Assembly (NCBI GenBank): GCA_045535095.1
Contig: JAZSKY010000054.1
Coordinates: 4,592-68,591, forward strand
DNA length: 64,000 nt
Reading direction: 5' to 3'
Source of the DNA: SIG672 sp045535095
Lineage (GTDB): Bacteria > Bacillota > Clostridia > Oscillospirales > CAG-272
Shown: positions 1 to 7,061 of the stretch, in pieces
How positions within the stretch are numbered: position 1 is the stretch's first letter
Layout of the letters: each line of letters starts with the position of its first letter
Made by a program: the position numbers and the translations under genes
The notes under the pieces: generated by a model
The model's input: only the letters and a program-made list of their open reading frames with translations
Database searches by the model: none
What the model was told of the DNA's origin: nothing

Positions 1-88
1 TGTCGGCAAGATTGCCTATCGGAGTCGCAACGAGATAGAGCGTACCCTTTTCTATTTTATTTTTTTCGTCGAAATTAGGCTCTTTCAT
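1..88 (-). CDS. rsmI: 16S rRNA 2'-O-methyltransferase RsmI, N-terminal fragment
   Basis: Only the first 29 codons lie in the window; the rest runs off the left edge. The reading frame from the ATG at 88 gives MKEPNFDEKNKIEKG followed by TLYLVATPIGNLAD, the glycine-containing N-terminal signature of the RsmI (YraL/YabC) family, which methylates C1402 of 16S rRNA with S-adenosylmethionine. Its start overlaps the 3' end of the trmN6-like gene by 14 bases, so the two are translationally linked. In Firmicutes this gene normally follows yabB, as here. The identification is confident despite truncation because the signature is family-specific. Confidence 0.85.
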   Translation of the reverse strand, partial: MKEPNFDEKNKIEKGTLYLVATPIGNLAD

Positions 89-842
89 ATTCCTTACCAA
101 ATTCTCCGTTTTCGTAAATATATGCGAGATCTTCCGTATATTTAAGCGGCTTTTCAGACGCGTCTGGGTGCATAATAAGCGGCTTTGTAACAAGCAGTCC
201 ACTCGCTCCGCCGAGCCTTCCCTCAACAAGCACGATACTCGGACGGCTTTTTGCGTCGGGATACACGAGCGTCATTCTTTTCGGCTCGATCTTTGACTTT
301 TTCATAGCGTCGAAAAGGTCGGAAAGACGGTCGGGTCGCCACACAACGTAAAAGCTGCCCGAATATTTAAGCAGCCTTGACGCCGACGCGCAGAAATCGT
401 AAATATCGCCGCACACCTCGTGACGGGCGATATACTTTTCGTCGCTTTCGTTGCGCGCGCCGCTATCCTTTTTCATATAGGGCGGATTTGAAAACACCGC
501 GTCGAATTTGCCGAAAAGGTCGCTCGGCGCGGACTGTACCGCGCAGCAGTGCGTTTCTATTTTATCGTCAAGACGGTTTTCCTTTACGTTTCGCTCGATA
601 AGTGATGCAAAGGACTCCTGAATCTCGATGGCGTGTATTTTTTTAAACTTGCCCTTTGATGCGGCAAGCAGGGAGATTATTCCCGTACCTGCGCCGAGAT
701 CGGCGGCAAGTCCTTTGGGATTTTTTCTCATATACGCGTAAAGAAGATACGCGTCTGTACCGAAGGTAAGTCCGTTTGTTTTTTGGGTAAGCGTAATGCT
801 TTCGTTGACGAAATCTCTTCTTTCGCCGCTCTGAACGGTCAT
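75..842 (-). CDS. tRNA1(Val) adenine-N6 methyltransferase-like protein (TrmN6/YabB family)
   Basis: A 255-residue class I S-adenosylmethionine-dependent methyltransferase. Motif I (ADLGAGTG) is at residues 47-54 and the N6-adenine catalytic motif NPPY at 119-122. Opening with an ESITLTQ...F..DA segment before motif I is typical of the TrmN6/YfiC/YabB family, which modifies A37 of tRNA1(Val). It is cytoplasmic and of normal length. It lies between ricT/ferredoxin and rsmI, matching the Firmicute holB-yaaT-yabA-yabB-yabC order, which supports the call. The exact substrate in this organism is inferred from the family. Confidence 0.85.
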   Translation of the reverse strand: MTVQSGERRDFVNESITLTQKTNGLTFGTDAYLLYAYMRKNPKGLAADLGAGTGIISLLAASKGKFKKIHAIEIQESFASLIERNVKENRLDDKIETHCCAVQSAPSDLFGKFDAVFSNPPYMKKDSGARNESDEKYIARHEVCGDIYDFCASASRLLKYSGSFYVVWRPDRLSDLFDAMKKSKIEPKRMTLVYPDAKSRPSIVLVEGRLGGASGLLVTKPLIMHPDASEKPLKYTEDLAYIYENGEFGKEYERA

Positions 843-876
843 TTCGCGATCTCCTTTCGCCGTTTTTTAAAAACTT

Positions 877-902
877 AAGGGCAGAACTTACGCCCTGCCC
901 TT
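877..902 (-). terminator. Rho-independent terminator after the ferredoxin gene
   Basis: On the minus strand a GGGCAG/CTGCCC stem, extended by two A-T pairs, with a 10-nt loop is followed by a T-rich run (862-875). It lies between the ferredoxin stop codon (930) and the trmN6-like start (842), so it could end or attenuate transcription from the ferredoxin promoter. Confidence 0.7.
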
Positions 903-929
903 TAAAGTTTAGTCCCGATTATGTACGAA

Positions 930-1103
930 TTACTCAGCCTTGGGAGCTTCTACGGGGCAAGCGGTAGCGCATGCGCCGCAATCGAGGCACTCGTCCTCAT
1001 TGATTACGTACTTGCCGTCCTGCTCGGAAATAGCTCCAACAGGGCACTCTTCGGAACATGCACCGCATCCGATGCACTCATCAGCATTGATCTTGTAAGC
1101 CAT
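930..1103 (-). CDS. 2[4Fe-4S] ferredoxin
   Basis: A 57-residue bacterial (clostridial-type) ferredoxin. Two CxxCxxCxxxCP motifs, Cys10/13/16/20 and Cys39/42/45/49, would bind two [4Fe-4S] clusters, giving a small low-potential electron carrier in the cytoplasm. I chose the ATG at 1103 over an upstream in-frame one because it has an AGGAGGT-like site (CGGAGGT) 8 bases before it and gives the standard MAYKI start and length. It sits between ricT and the trmN6-like gene, where many Firmicutes have yabA, but has its own promoter and terminator and so is probably expressed as a single gene. Confidence 0.95.
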   Translation of the reverse strand: MAYKINADECIGCGACSEECPVGAISEQDGKYVINEDECLDCGACATACPVEAPKAE

Positions 1104-1134
1104 TACAAATACCTCCGATAATTTTGTTGTCTTA

Positions 1135-1163
1135 ATTATAACACACTGATTTTGAAAAATCAA
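1135..1163 (-). promoter_or_regulatory. Sigma-A type promoter of the ferredoxin gene
   Basis: Reading on the minus strand: TTGATT, a 17-base spacer, then TATAAT preceded by TGT (an extended -10). It ends about 30 bases before the ferredoxin start. The spacer and -35 overlap an imperfect palindrome (TTGATTTTT...AAAATCA) that could be an operator. Confidence 0.75.
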
Positions 1164-1200
1164 TGATTATTTTAAATATTTTTCGCTTTATGCAGAAAAT

Positions 1201-2532
1201 TTACTGCTGGTTTTTGTTCTTTTCGCCGCCCTGATGACCTTTTTGGTATCTGTGGCGATTTTTTCCGTGTCTGTTTTTGTGATGATGAGGCGCGTTTTCG
1301 TTCTTCTTTTCGCCGCCCTCGTTATTTTTCTGCTGGGGACGGGACTCCGCAGAGTTTCTCTGCTGCTGACGCTGAGCGTTTCTCTCCGCTCTTTCTCTCT
1401 TTTCGTCGCGCTTTTCGTCACGCTCGCGAGATTTTTCAGATGCTCTTGCAAGAGACGCCTCCTTGGCCTCGGCAAGTCTTGCCGCTGCCTGAGCCTTCGC
1501 CTCCTGACGCTCCGCCTCCTTCTTATCCCTTACCGCCTTTGCCTCCATCGCCTTTTTGTATTCCTCGTCGGTTTCGGGACGGAGAAGGTCTCTGTCGTAT
1601 ATCTTGGGATCGGCAGGGCTTTCGTCAAGCGCGATCTTTACAAGTCCGAGAAGGGGCTTTGCCTCGATGACCTTGCCCGAGCCGTCGGGAGTCATTACTC
1701 TGCTATCCACCTTGGGAGTTCTTCTCGACTCCTCCTGATAGGTGTCGTACTCGTAGCGCAGACAGCACATAAGACGTCCGCACGCGCCCGAAATTTTCGC
1801 CGAGTTAAGAGCAAGATTCTGCTCCTTTGCCATCTTTATGGACACCTGAACGAAATCGGGAAGGAAGCTGTGACAGCAGAATTCTCTGCCGCAGACTCCG
1901 AGTCCGCCCATTATCTTCGCCTCGTCGCGTATTCCTATCTGACGAAGCTCTATTCTCGTCTTGAACGAGGACGCGAGATCCTTGACGAGATCTCTGAAAT
2001 CTACTCTGTCGTCCGAGGTGAAATAGAACAGAAGCTTAGTATTATCGAAGGTATATTCTGCCTCGATAAGCTTCATATCAAGGGCGTGAGCGGCGATCTT
2101 CTTCTGACAAAGCTCGAACGCCTCCTCTTCCTTTTTCTTGTTCTCCTCGAAATGCGCGTGGTCTGCCGCGTTTGCTATGCGAAGGACGTTTTTAAGAGGG
2201 AGAACAAGCTCCTTTTTCGGCACGTTTTTGTTAGTCATTACGACTCTGCCGTACTCAACGCCGCGTGCGGTCTCGACTATCGCGTAGTCTGTTTCCTTTG
2301 CCTTATTGCCGTTTGCGGCAAAATAGTACATCTTGCCCGAGCCTCTGAAGGAAACACCGATAACCTCGGAAAATTCGGGCATATTTTCGTATTCCTTATC
2401 GAAATATACAGGCTTTTTCTCGGCGCTTTCCTCGGTCTTTGCCTCGTTCTGCGCCATCTTTTCCTTTTCTATTACCTTGTCGGGACGCTCGAGCTTGCCG
2501 AACGACCTTCTGTTATTTTTGTATCCGCTCAT
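1201..2532 (-). CDS. ricT: PSP1-domain protein RicT (YaaT), regulatory Fe-S complex subunit
   Basis: A 443-residue PSP1-family protein. In Bacillus subtilis RicT (YaaT) forms the Y-complex with RicA and RicF, carries [4Fe-4S] clusters, and affects RNase Y-dependent mRNA processing and sporulation. The conserved core covers about residues 55-320. The cysteines expected for cluster binding are visible at 214, 219, 220 (GVCGREFCC) and 251, 256, 257 (CGRLMCC). The last ~110 residues are a very basic, Gln/Arg/Asn/His-rich tail with an Ala/Glu helical stretch, longer than usual. It follows holB directly, the conserved Firmicute order. RicA and RicF were not seen in the window. Confidence 0.9.
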   Translation of the reverse strand: MSGYKNNRRSFGKLERPDKVIEKEKMAQNEAKTEESAEKKPVYFDKEYENMPEFSEVIGVSFRGSGKMYYFAANGNKAKETDYAIVETARGVEYGRVVMTNKNVPKKELVLPLKNVLRIANAADHAHFEENKKKEEEAFELCQKKIAAHALDMKLIEAEYTFDNTKLLFYFTSDDRVDFRDLVKDLASSFKTRIELRQIGIRDEAKIMGGLGVCGREFCCHSFLPDFVQVSIKMAKEQNLALNSAKISGACGRLMCCLRYEYDTYQEESRRTPKVDSRVMTPDGSGKVIEAKPLLGLVKIALDESPADPKIYDRDLLRPETDEEYKKAMEAKAVRDKKEAERQEAKAQAAARLAEAKEASLARASEKSRERDEKRDEKRERAERNAQRQQQRNSAESRPQQKNNEGGEKKNENAPHHHKNRHGKNRHRYQKGHQGGEKNKNQQ

Positions 2533-2562
2533 CTATATTTTTCCTATCTTTAAAATTCTGCC

Positions 2563-3558
2563 TCAGGTGGTAAACGCTCTCCAAAGTCTTATTGACGCCT
2601 CTGCGCGTACGTTGATCACCGCGACGTTCTTTTCGAGCATTTCGATAAGCTCGAGGACCGTCTTTTCCGCCTTCAGAATAGGTGTCATTCCGAAGCGTCT
2701 TGAAAGCTCTGCAAGTCTCTCGTCGTCTCCGAAAAGCATCTCGCATTTGCCTCTGCTTTTTATTGCCGCCATATCGCGAAGGGCTGTGCGGAGCATTGAG
2801 AGAAACTCAAGAAGATCCGATCTTTCCTTCTGCGGAAAGGGGAAAACCGCAAGAGACGCTCTGTTTTTATCGGCAAGTGCTGTAAGCAGCTCGATAACCT
2901 TCTGTCCGTTTGACTGCGACGGATCGCCCTCGCTGAGTATCCGAAGTGCTTCTCCTATGCTTCCGCCCGAGCGCGCGATGACTCTCGACAGCTCGTCGGG
3001 AGAGCTTTTTGCAAGCTCTGCGGCGCGCGGACTGTTTTCTGTCAGATACGCGTAAAGCTCGTCCTTTGTAAAGACCTGCATACGGAGAACGGGCGCACGC
3101 GAGCGTACGGTCGCAAGAAGCGAGGTTGCGTTCTCAACGAGAAGCATAAAATAAACGTTCTTCGGGGGCTCTTCAAGAAGCTTAAGTATCGCATTCTGCG
3201 CCGCCACCGTCATAGTATCGGCGTATCTTATGATATACGCCTTTATATCCGAGTCATTCGGGACTATAAAAGCACTCTCTCTTATCTCTCTTACCGCTTC
3301 AACGCCTATCGTTTTTCTGCCGTTTTTCTGGGCTATTTCGTAAACGTCGGCTGAAATGCCGCGGAGTATCTTGCTCGATGCCGTCTCATTTCCCGAAAGC
3401 TCTGCCGCAATAGAGCGCGCAAGGGTGAGCTTGCCGCTTTTGGGCGGACCTTCAATGATCAGCGCGTGAACGAAGCGTCCTGCAGAAATGTCGTCCGAGA
3501 CGATGCGCTTTAAGGTATCGTTTTTATAAACCGATGCGTTTATTATATCCCCTACCAT
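2563..3558 (-). CDS. holB: DNA polymerase III delta-prime subunit
   Basis: An AAA+ clamp-loader subunit that, with DnaX and HolA, loads the beta clamp during replication. It has a P-loop-like GPPKSGK and the TVRSRAP segment that carries the family's SRC-like motif. The ATG at 3558 has GGTGG 5 bases upstream and gives a typical MVGDII start (331 residues); a longer start at 3585 adds 9 residues but its AAAGGA touches the ATG. The four-cysteine zinc module that normally follows the P-loop is missing: the segment after it (ETASSKILRG) is short and Cys-free. It lies between gph and ricT. Confidence 0.88.
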   Translation of the reverse strand: MVGDIINASVYKNDTLKRIVSDDISAGRFVHALIIEGPPKSGKLTLARSIAAELSGNETASSKILRGISADVYEIAQKNGRKTIGVEAVREIRESAFIVPNDSDIKAYIIRYADTMTVAAQNAILKLLEEPPKNVYFMLLVENATSLLATVRSRAPVLRMQVFTKDELYAYLTENSPRAAELAKSSPDELSRVIARSGGSIGEALRILSEGDPSQSNGQKVIELLTALADKNRASLAVFPFPQKERSDLLEFLSMLRTALRDMAAIKSRGKCEMLFGDDERLAELSRRFGMTPILKAEKTVLELIEMLEKNVAVINVRAEASIRLWRAFTT

Positions 3559-3603
3559 ATTTTCCACCAAGTATCTCGGGAGCATTCCTTTCTTTAAGAC
3601 TCT

Positions 3604-4254
3604 TTAAACTCCGAGGATCTCACAAAGCTCGCTTGTGCTTGACGCGATAGCGTCCGCGCCGCTTTGCTCAAGCACGTCTCTCGTTCTAAATCCCCACAAA
3701 ACGCCTACCGAAAACGCACCTGCGTTTTTAGCGGTCTGAATATCTATCTCGGTATCTCCGACAAAGGCGCACCTTTCGGGAGAAACTCCGAGCCTTTCGG
3801 CAATAAAAAGCATACCCTCGGGATCGGGCTTGTGCTTCACCTTTCCTGCTCCGACTACCATATCGAGAAGCGATGGATCGAATATGCCTCTGACTATTTT
3901 ATCAACGTGACTGTGATTTTTATTTGAGAATATTACCCTTTTTATTCCCTTTTCTCCGAGCCTTCGGAAAAGATCGGAAATGCCGTCATACTCTTTTGTG
4001 AGTCTTACTGTATTTTTGGAGTAGTAGTCCTCATAGTACGCCATGCAAGTATCAACGTTCTCGCTGTCTCTTGCGTTTTCGGGCAAGCTGCACTCTACGA
4101 AATATCTCTGTCCGCGTCCGAGATAAGTGCTTATCTCCTCGCGGCTTCTTTGCGGATATCCGTAGTGCGAAAGCATTGTGTTCATTGCGCTTGCAAGATC
4201 GTCAAGCGTGTCGGCGGTAGTTCCGTCGAGGTCAAAAATCACAGCTTCAAACAC
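3604..4254 (-). CDS. HAD-family phosphatase, phosphoglycolate phosphatase-like
   Basis: A 216-residue HAD-superfamily hydrolase. Motif I is FDLDGT with the nucleophile Asp8 and acid Asp10. Motif II is FSNK near residue 110, motif III lysine is in KHKPDPEG, and motif IV is VGDTEID. An alpha-helical cap lies between motifs I and II, as in Gph/PgmB/PpaX proteins, which hydrolyse phosphoglycolate, sugar phosphates or pyrophosphate; the substrate cannot be told from sequence. The start is GTG at 4254 with GAAGGA about 10 bases upstream. It is the first gene of the minus-strand cluster leading into holB-ricT. Confidence 0.85.
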   Translation of the reverse strand: MFEAVIFDLDGTTADTLDDLASAMNTMLSHYGYPQRSREEISTYLGRGQRYFVECSLPENARDSENVDTCMAYYEDYYSKNTVRLTKEYDGISDLFRRLGEKGIKRVIFSNKNHSHVDKIVRGIFDPSLLDMVVGAGKVKHKPDPEGMLFIAERLGVSPERCAFVGDTEIDIQTAKNAGAFSVGVLWGFRTRDVLEQSGADAIASSTSELCEILGV

Positions 4255-4313
4255 AAGTGCTACCGTCCTTCTCCGTTTTTTTCATTTTTGACAGTTTTTT
4301 TACAATAATACTG

Positions 4314-4342
4314 TTGCAAATAGCGTTTCTTTATGTTATTAT
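4314..4342 (+). promoter_or_regulatory. Promoter for the RsiV-like/DUF951 gene pair
   Basis: TTGCAA, 17-base spacer, TATTAT, with TGT just before the -10 (extended -10). It lies 37 bases upstream of the ATG at 4379, which has a GGGGGAG ribosome binding site. Confidence 0.65.
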
Positions 4343-4378
4343 ATACTTAAAGTATTAAAAAGTCAAGGGGGAGAGTAT

Positions 4379-5260
4379 ATGAAAATAGCTTTTAGAATAA
4401 TTCGCTGTGCTTTGTCGGTTATACTGCTTGCGGCATTTATACTCGCCCTCGCATCCGACTCTCTCGTTATGCGTCTCACACCGCCGACAGACGAGATGCC
4501 CGTAGGTCCCGGCGTAAACGTTCCGGACAGTCCCGACGATACTCCGTCAAGACCGAGCGAGCCGATCCTTCCCGACGATACCGTCCCTGCGTGGTCGATA
4601 GATCCGATCGTTGTGAAAAACACCCTGACCGACCAGAGCGGCAAGGTGCTTTGTGAAATGCGTTACAGCTATCCGACGGTCACGTCGAGTGACGGAAGCG
4701 ACGTTTCGGAATTCGCGCGCGAGCTTGAGGTAATAGCAAGTCGAGTCCGACTTTTCGTTGACACGAAGAGCGCGCTTTACAAGTCGGGCTCGGGAGACGA
4801 TTTCTCGGTGCCTCCGCAGATAACCGGATATTACAAGGTCAACAGATTCTCGAGCGAGATATTCAGCATCACCTTCGTTTTTGCAGAGATCGCGCCCGAT
4901 GCAACGATAAGCGAGACCTACATCAACTACAATCTCGACCTTCTTCTCTCGTCACGAAAGATAAGCGTTGATTCGGTAATGAACGACGCGGTCGGATCGG
5001 TAAAGTCAAAGCTTCAGGCACTTCGCGAGAGCGGAAAGATCTCCCTTCTTGCGAACTATGAAAATATGCTCGTCGGACTTATTGACGAGTCCTGGTCGGT
5101 CGAGACCGAGGGAATCTCCTTTAAATTCGCAAAGGGATCGCTTGCTCCCGCGTCTTACGGAGACATTGAGATCTTCATTGAAAACGCAGAGCTTATCTCC
5201 CTGCTCAGCGACTACGGAAGGATACTTCTGAACCTTTCCGATAAGGCGGGTGACATCTGA
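4379..5260 (+). CDS. Secreted or membrane-anchored RsiV-like (DUF3298/DUF4163-type) protein
   Basis: A 293-residue protein. Residues 1-27 are a hydrophobic signal anchor, residues 33-70 a Pro/Asp-rich linker, and the rest a soluble extracytoplasmic domain. The domain has the pattern of the RsiV/DUF3298 fold (a strand around ITGYYKVNRFSSEIFSITFVF split by loops, then INYNLDLL..RKISVDSV, then a C-terminal half with FKFAKGSLAPASYG). RsiV proteins act as anti-sigma factors or lysozyme inhibitors, but there is no cytoplasmic anti-sigma segment or neighbouring sigma factor here, so I infer only an exported domain protein of unknown role. It is followed at once by the DUF951 gene. Confidence 0.6.
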   Translation: MKIAFRIIRCALSVILLAAFILALASDSLVMRLTPPTDEMPVGPGVNVPDSPDDTPSRPSEPILPDDTVPAWSIDPIVVKNTLTDQSGKVLCEMRYSYPTVTSSDGSDVSEFARELEVIASRVRLFVDTKSALYKSGSGDDFSVPPQITGYYKVNRFSSEIFSITFVFAEIAPDATISETYINYNLDLLLSSRKISVDSVMNDAVGSVKSKLQALRESGKISLLANYENMLVGLIDESWSVETEGISFKFAKGSLAPASYGDIEIFIENAELISLLSDYGRILLNLSDKAGDI

Positions 5261-5261
5261 T

Positions 5262-5450
5262 ATGACTCCCGTTTTACTGTCGGTAAACGACGTTCTCACA
5301 CTTAAGAAGGCGCACCCCTGCGGAAGCCTGAAATTCAAGGTTCTTCGCGTTGGCTCGGACATAAAAATAAAGTGTCTCGGCTGCGAGCACTGTCTCGAAA
5401 TAGAACGCGAAAAGCTTGAAAAAAGAATAAGATCGGTATCAAAAGAATAA
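5262..5450 (+). CDS. DUF951 domain protein (small zinc-ribbon-like protein)
   Basis: A 62-residue protein matching the Firmicute DUF951 pattern: an opening DVLTLKKAHPCGS, a central VLRVGSDIKIKCLGC and a basic end. Cys20, Cys38, Cys41 and Cys44 could bind zinc. Its function is not known. The ATG at 5262 follows the previous stop by one base and has AAGGCGGG about 11 bases upstream; an in-frame GTG at 5250 would add four residues. It forms an operon with the RsiV-like gene and ends in a strong terminator. Confidence 0.85.
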   Translation: MTPVLLSVNDVLTLKKAHPCGSLKFKVLRVGSDIKIKCLGCEHCLEIEREKLEKRIRSVSKE

Positions 5451-5476
5451 AAAATCCGTGGTTTTCCACGGATTTT
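5451..5476. terminator. Bidirectional terminator between converging genes
   Basis: A perfect 11-bp stem (AAAATCCGTGG/CCACGGATTTT) with a TTTT loop, T-rich on the 3' side for both strands. It serves the DUF951 gene from the left and the oxidoreductase gene (stop at 5480) from the right. Confidence 0.92.
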
Positions 5477-5479
5477 CTT

Positions 5480-6454
5480 TTATTTTGAAAACACCTCGTA
5501 TCCTATCTGACGGCGTATTTCGCAGGTTATACTTATAACCTCGCGCGCTGTTTTTCTCGCCTCGAGATAGTCGCCCTTTTTGTCTATATACGAAATAAAA
5601 TCGGATAGCTCAAAGGACATACACTCCTCGGGGAGCATCGCATCGCAAAGGGGATAAGAGTTGCCGAGAATATCGACAAATTCGGTATTTCGCATCTGGG
5701 CGCACTGACCTATTTTAAAGGTACCATCGCGGCAGATTATCTCGCTTCTTATCGCGCTTTCGGCAAGCTTTGAGAATGTCAGCACTGCGTCAAAATCGGC
5801 GTAAGACAAAACGACCGTATCGGTAATATCAACTCCGCTTTCATAGAAACGGGCGTGCGCGCTTATTTTCCCGGGATAGCCGAAAAGCGACACCGAAAGA
5901 TATATCGGATAAACTCCGAGATCAAGCAGAGCTCCTCCGCACGACTCCTTGTCAAAGGTGGAGACTCTCTCGCCCTTTTTCACCCTTTCGAGCTTCGAGG
6001 AGCGCTGTGAAAAGTCAAGACGCGCAGAAACAACGTCTCCCGCCTCCGGAAGCTTTTCCTTTATCTTCTGAAGCTGGGGCAGATGGTAGTTCATCATCGC
6101 CTCGGCATAGATGACTCCCTTTTTGTCGGCAAGAGCGCAAAGCTCGCCAAACTCGTCGGTATTTATACAGATCGGCTTTTCGCACAGAACGTGCTTCCCC
6201 GCCTCGATAAAGAGCTTTGAATACGCATAGTGAGTCATATTCGGAGATGCTATGTAAACGGCGTCGATCTCTCTGTCACGCGACATAGCACAGAGATCGT
6301 CGTAGCACTTCGCTCCGCCGTTTTTCTCGGCAAAATCACGCGCCTTCTCAATATCGCGCGAATACTGGGCATAATATTCTGCGCCCGAGGTCATCTTTAT
6401 CGCCTTTATGAAATTTTCGGACAGCCAAAAAGCTCCTATAACTGCAAATTTCAT
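5480..6454 (-). CDS. Gfo/Idh/MocA family NAD(P)-dependent oxidoreductase
   Basis: A 324-residue sugar or sugar-acid dehydrogenase-like protein. An N-terminal Rossmann fold (residues 1-120) starts KFAVIGAFW; the usual GxGxxG is degenerate (GAFWLS). The family EKP motif is at residues 92-94, followed by the alpha/beta C-terminal domain with the GGALLDLGVYPI segment. The family oxidises or reduces sugars, inositols or their derivatives; the substrate cannot be assigned. It is a single gene on the minus strand between two hairpins. Confidence 0.88.
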   Translation of the reverse strand: MKFAVIGAFWLSENFIKAIKMTSGAEYYAQYSRDIEKARDFAEKNGGAKCYDDLCAMSRDREIDAVYIASPNMTHYAYSKLFIEAGKHVLCEKPICINTDEFGELCALADKKGVIYAEAMMNYHLPQLQKIKEKLPEAGDVVSARLDFSQRSSKLERVKKGERVSTFDKESCGGALLDLGVYPIYLSVSLFGYPGKISAHARFYESGVDITDTVVLSYADFDAVLTFSKLAESAIRSEIICRDGTFKIGQCAQMRNTEFVDILGNSYPLCDAMLPEECMSFELSDFISYIDKKGDYLEARKTAREVISITCEIRRQIGYEVFSK

Positions 6455-6481
6455 TTGAAAGTCACTCTTTTCTTAAAGTTT

Positions 6482-6508
6482 TTCCCCGAGACGCAAGGAC
6501 TCGGGGAA
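6482..6508 (+). terminator. Terminator-like hairpin oriented to the plus strand
   Basis: A perfect 9-bp stem (TTCCCCGAG/CTCGGGGAA) with a 9-nt loop is followed on the plus strand by TTTTTCGTTTTT (6509-6520). No plus-strand gene reads into it: both neighbours are on the minus strand, where the hairpin is followed by A-rich sequence. It may still separate them, or end an unrecognised plus-strand or antisense transcript. Confidence 0.5.
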
Positions 6509-6519
6509 TTTTTCGTTTT

Positions 6520-6735
6520 TCAGCTGAGTGCCGCCGCTTCTTCCTCGGAAAGCTCGTCACATTCGTCGCACTCACATTCCCAAAGATCGTCGCACTCACA
6601 GTCGCACTCGCAGCACTCTTCCTTCTTTTTCTTCATTTTCTTCCAGATGATTATTGCCGCTGCCGCGATCGCTGCGATAACCACTATTATTCCAACAACC
6701 TTGAACGCTGCGGAAAAGGTACTCTTCTCTTTCAT
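6520..6735 (-). CDS. Small membrane protein with a Cys/Asp/Glu-rich tail
   Basis: A 71-residue peptide with no family I recognise. Residues 11-31 form one transmembrane helix (Ile/Val/Ala-rich), residues 32-38 are a Lys-rich stop-transfer patch, and residues 39-66 carry eight cysteines (41, 42, 44, 46, 48, 54, 56, 59) alternating with Asp/Glu. The lysine patch after the helix suggests the tail faces the cytoplasm. The tail looks suited to binding metal or an Fe-S cluster; that is inference. The ATG at 6735 has GGAGA 7 bases upstream and its own promoter, which argues that it is real. Confidence 0.7.
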   Translation of the reverse strand: MKEKSTFSAAFKVVGIIVVIAAIAAAAIIIWKKMKKKKEECCECDCECDDLWECECDECDELSEEEAAALS

Positions 6736-6788
6736 TTTCAGTCTCCTTTTTTCTCCGACGGTGAATTTTCTCGCGCGATAACGGATAA

Positions 6789-6804
6789 CGTCGGCTCTCC
6801 GACG
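6789..6804 (-). promoter_or_regulatory. Small hairpin in the leader of the Cys-rich peptide mRNA
   Basis: A perfect CGTCGG/CCGACG stem with an AGAG tetraloop within the roughly 90-nt leader, upstream of the ribosome binding site. It may only stabilise the message. Confidence 0.35.
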
Positions 6805-6832
6805 CGCTGTCATAAGCTTGTCTGTGTTAATT

Positions 6833-6861
6833 AGTATAGCATAAGCGCGGCGAAAAATAAA
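6833..6861 (-). promoter_or_regulatory. Promoter for the Cys-rich membrane peptide
   Basis: On the minus strand: TTTATT, 17-base spacer, TATACT preceded by TGC (extended -10). The transcript would have a leader of about 90 nt. Confidence 0.55.
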
Positions 6862-6951
6862 CACTTTTTTTATGTATCAATTGTAAATTCTTGATTTTTC
6901 AGCCAGACGAGAATATTTTTCTCTCGCGAGAAAAAAATTTACAGTCAAGCG

Positions 6952-6980
6952 TTGCTTTTTTTAGTATTATATGCTATAAT
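6952..6980 (+). promoter_or_regulatory. Promoter of the rlmN-phosphatase-kinase cluster
   Basis: TTGCTT, 17-base spacer, TATAAT preceded by TGC (extended -10). The leader to the rlmN start at 7062 is about 75 nt and contains a short TCCGA/TCGGA hairpin at 7034-7045. Confidence 0.75.
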
Positions 6981-7061
6981 AAGATGATAAACTATAAAAT
7001 AGGAGTAGAATTCCGATTTTCGGGTAGCAGTGTCCGACTTCGGAAGTGAGTTTAAAGCAAA

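Noticed and set aside
1234..2553. 439-codon plus-strand open frame opposite ricT
   Set aside because: Shadow of ricT; low-complexity Leu/Val/Ser sequence, no ribosome binding site.
2563..3585. Longer holB start at 3585
   Set aside because: AAAGGA directly touches its ATG and the added residues are not conserved-looking; the ATG at 3558 has better spacing.
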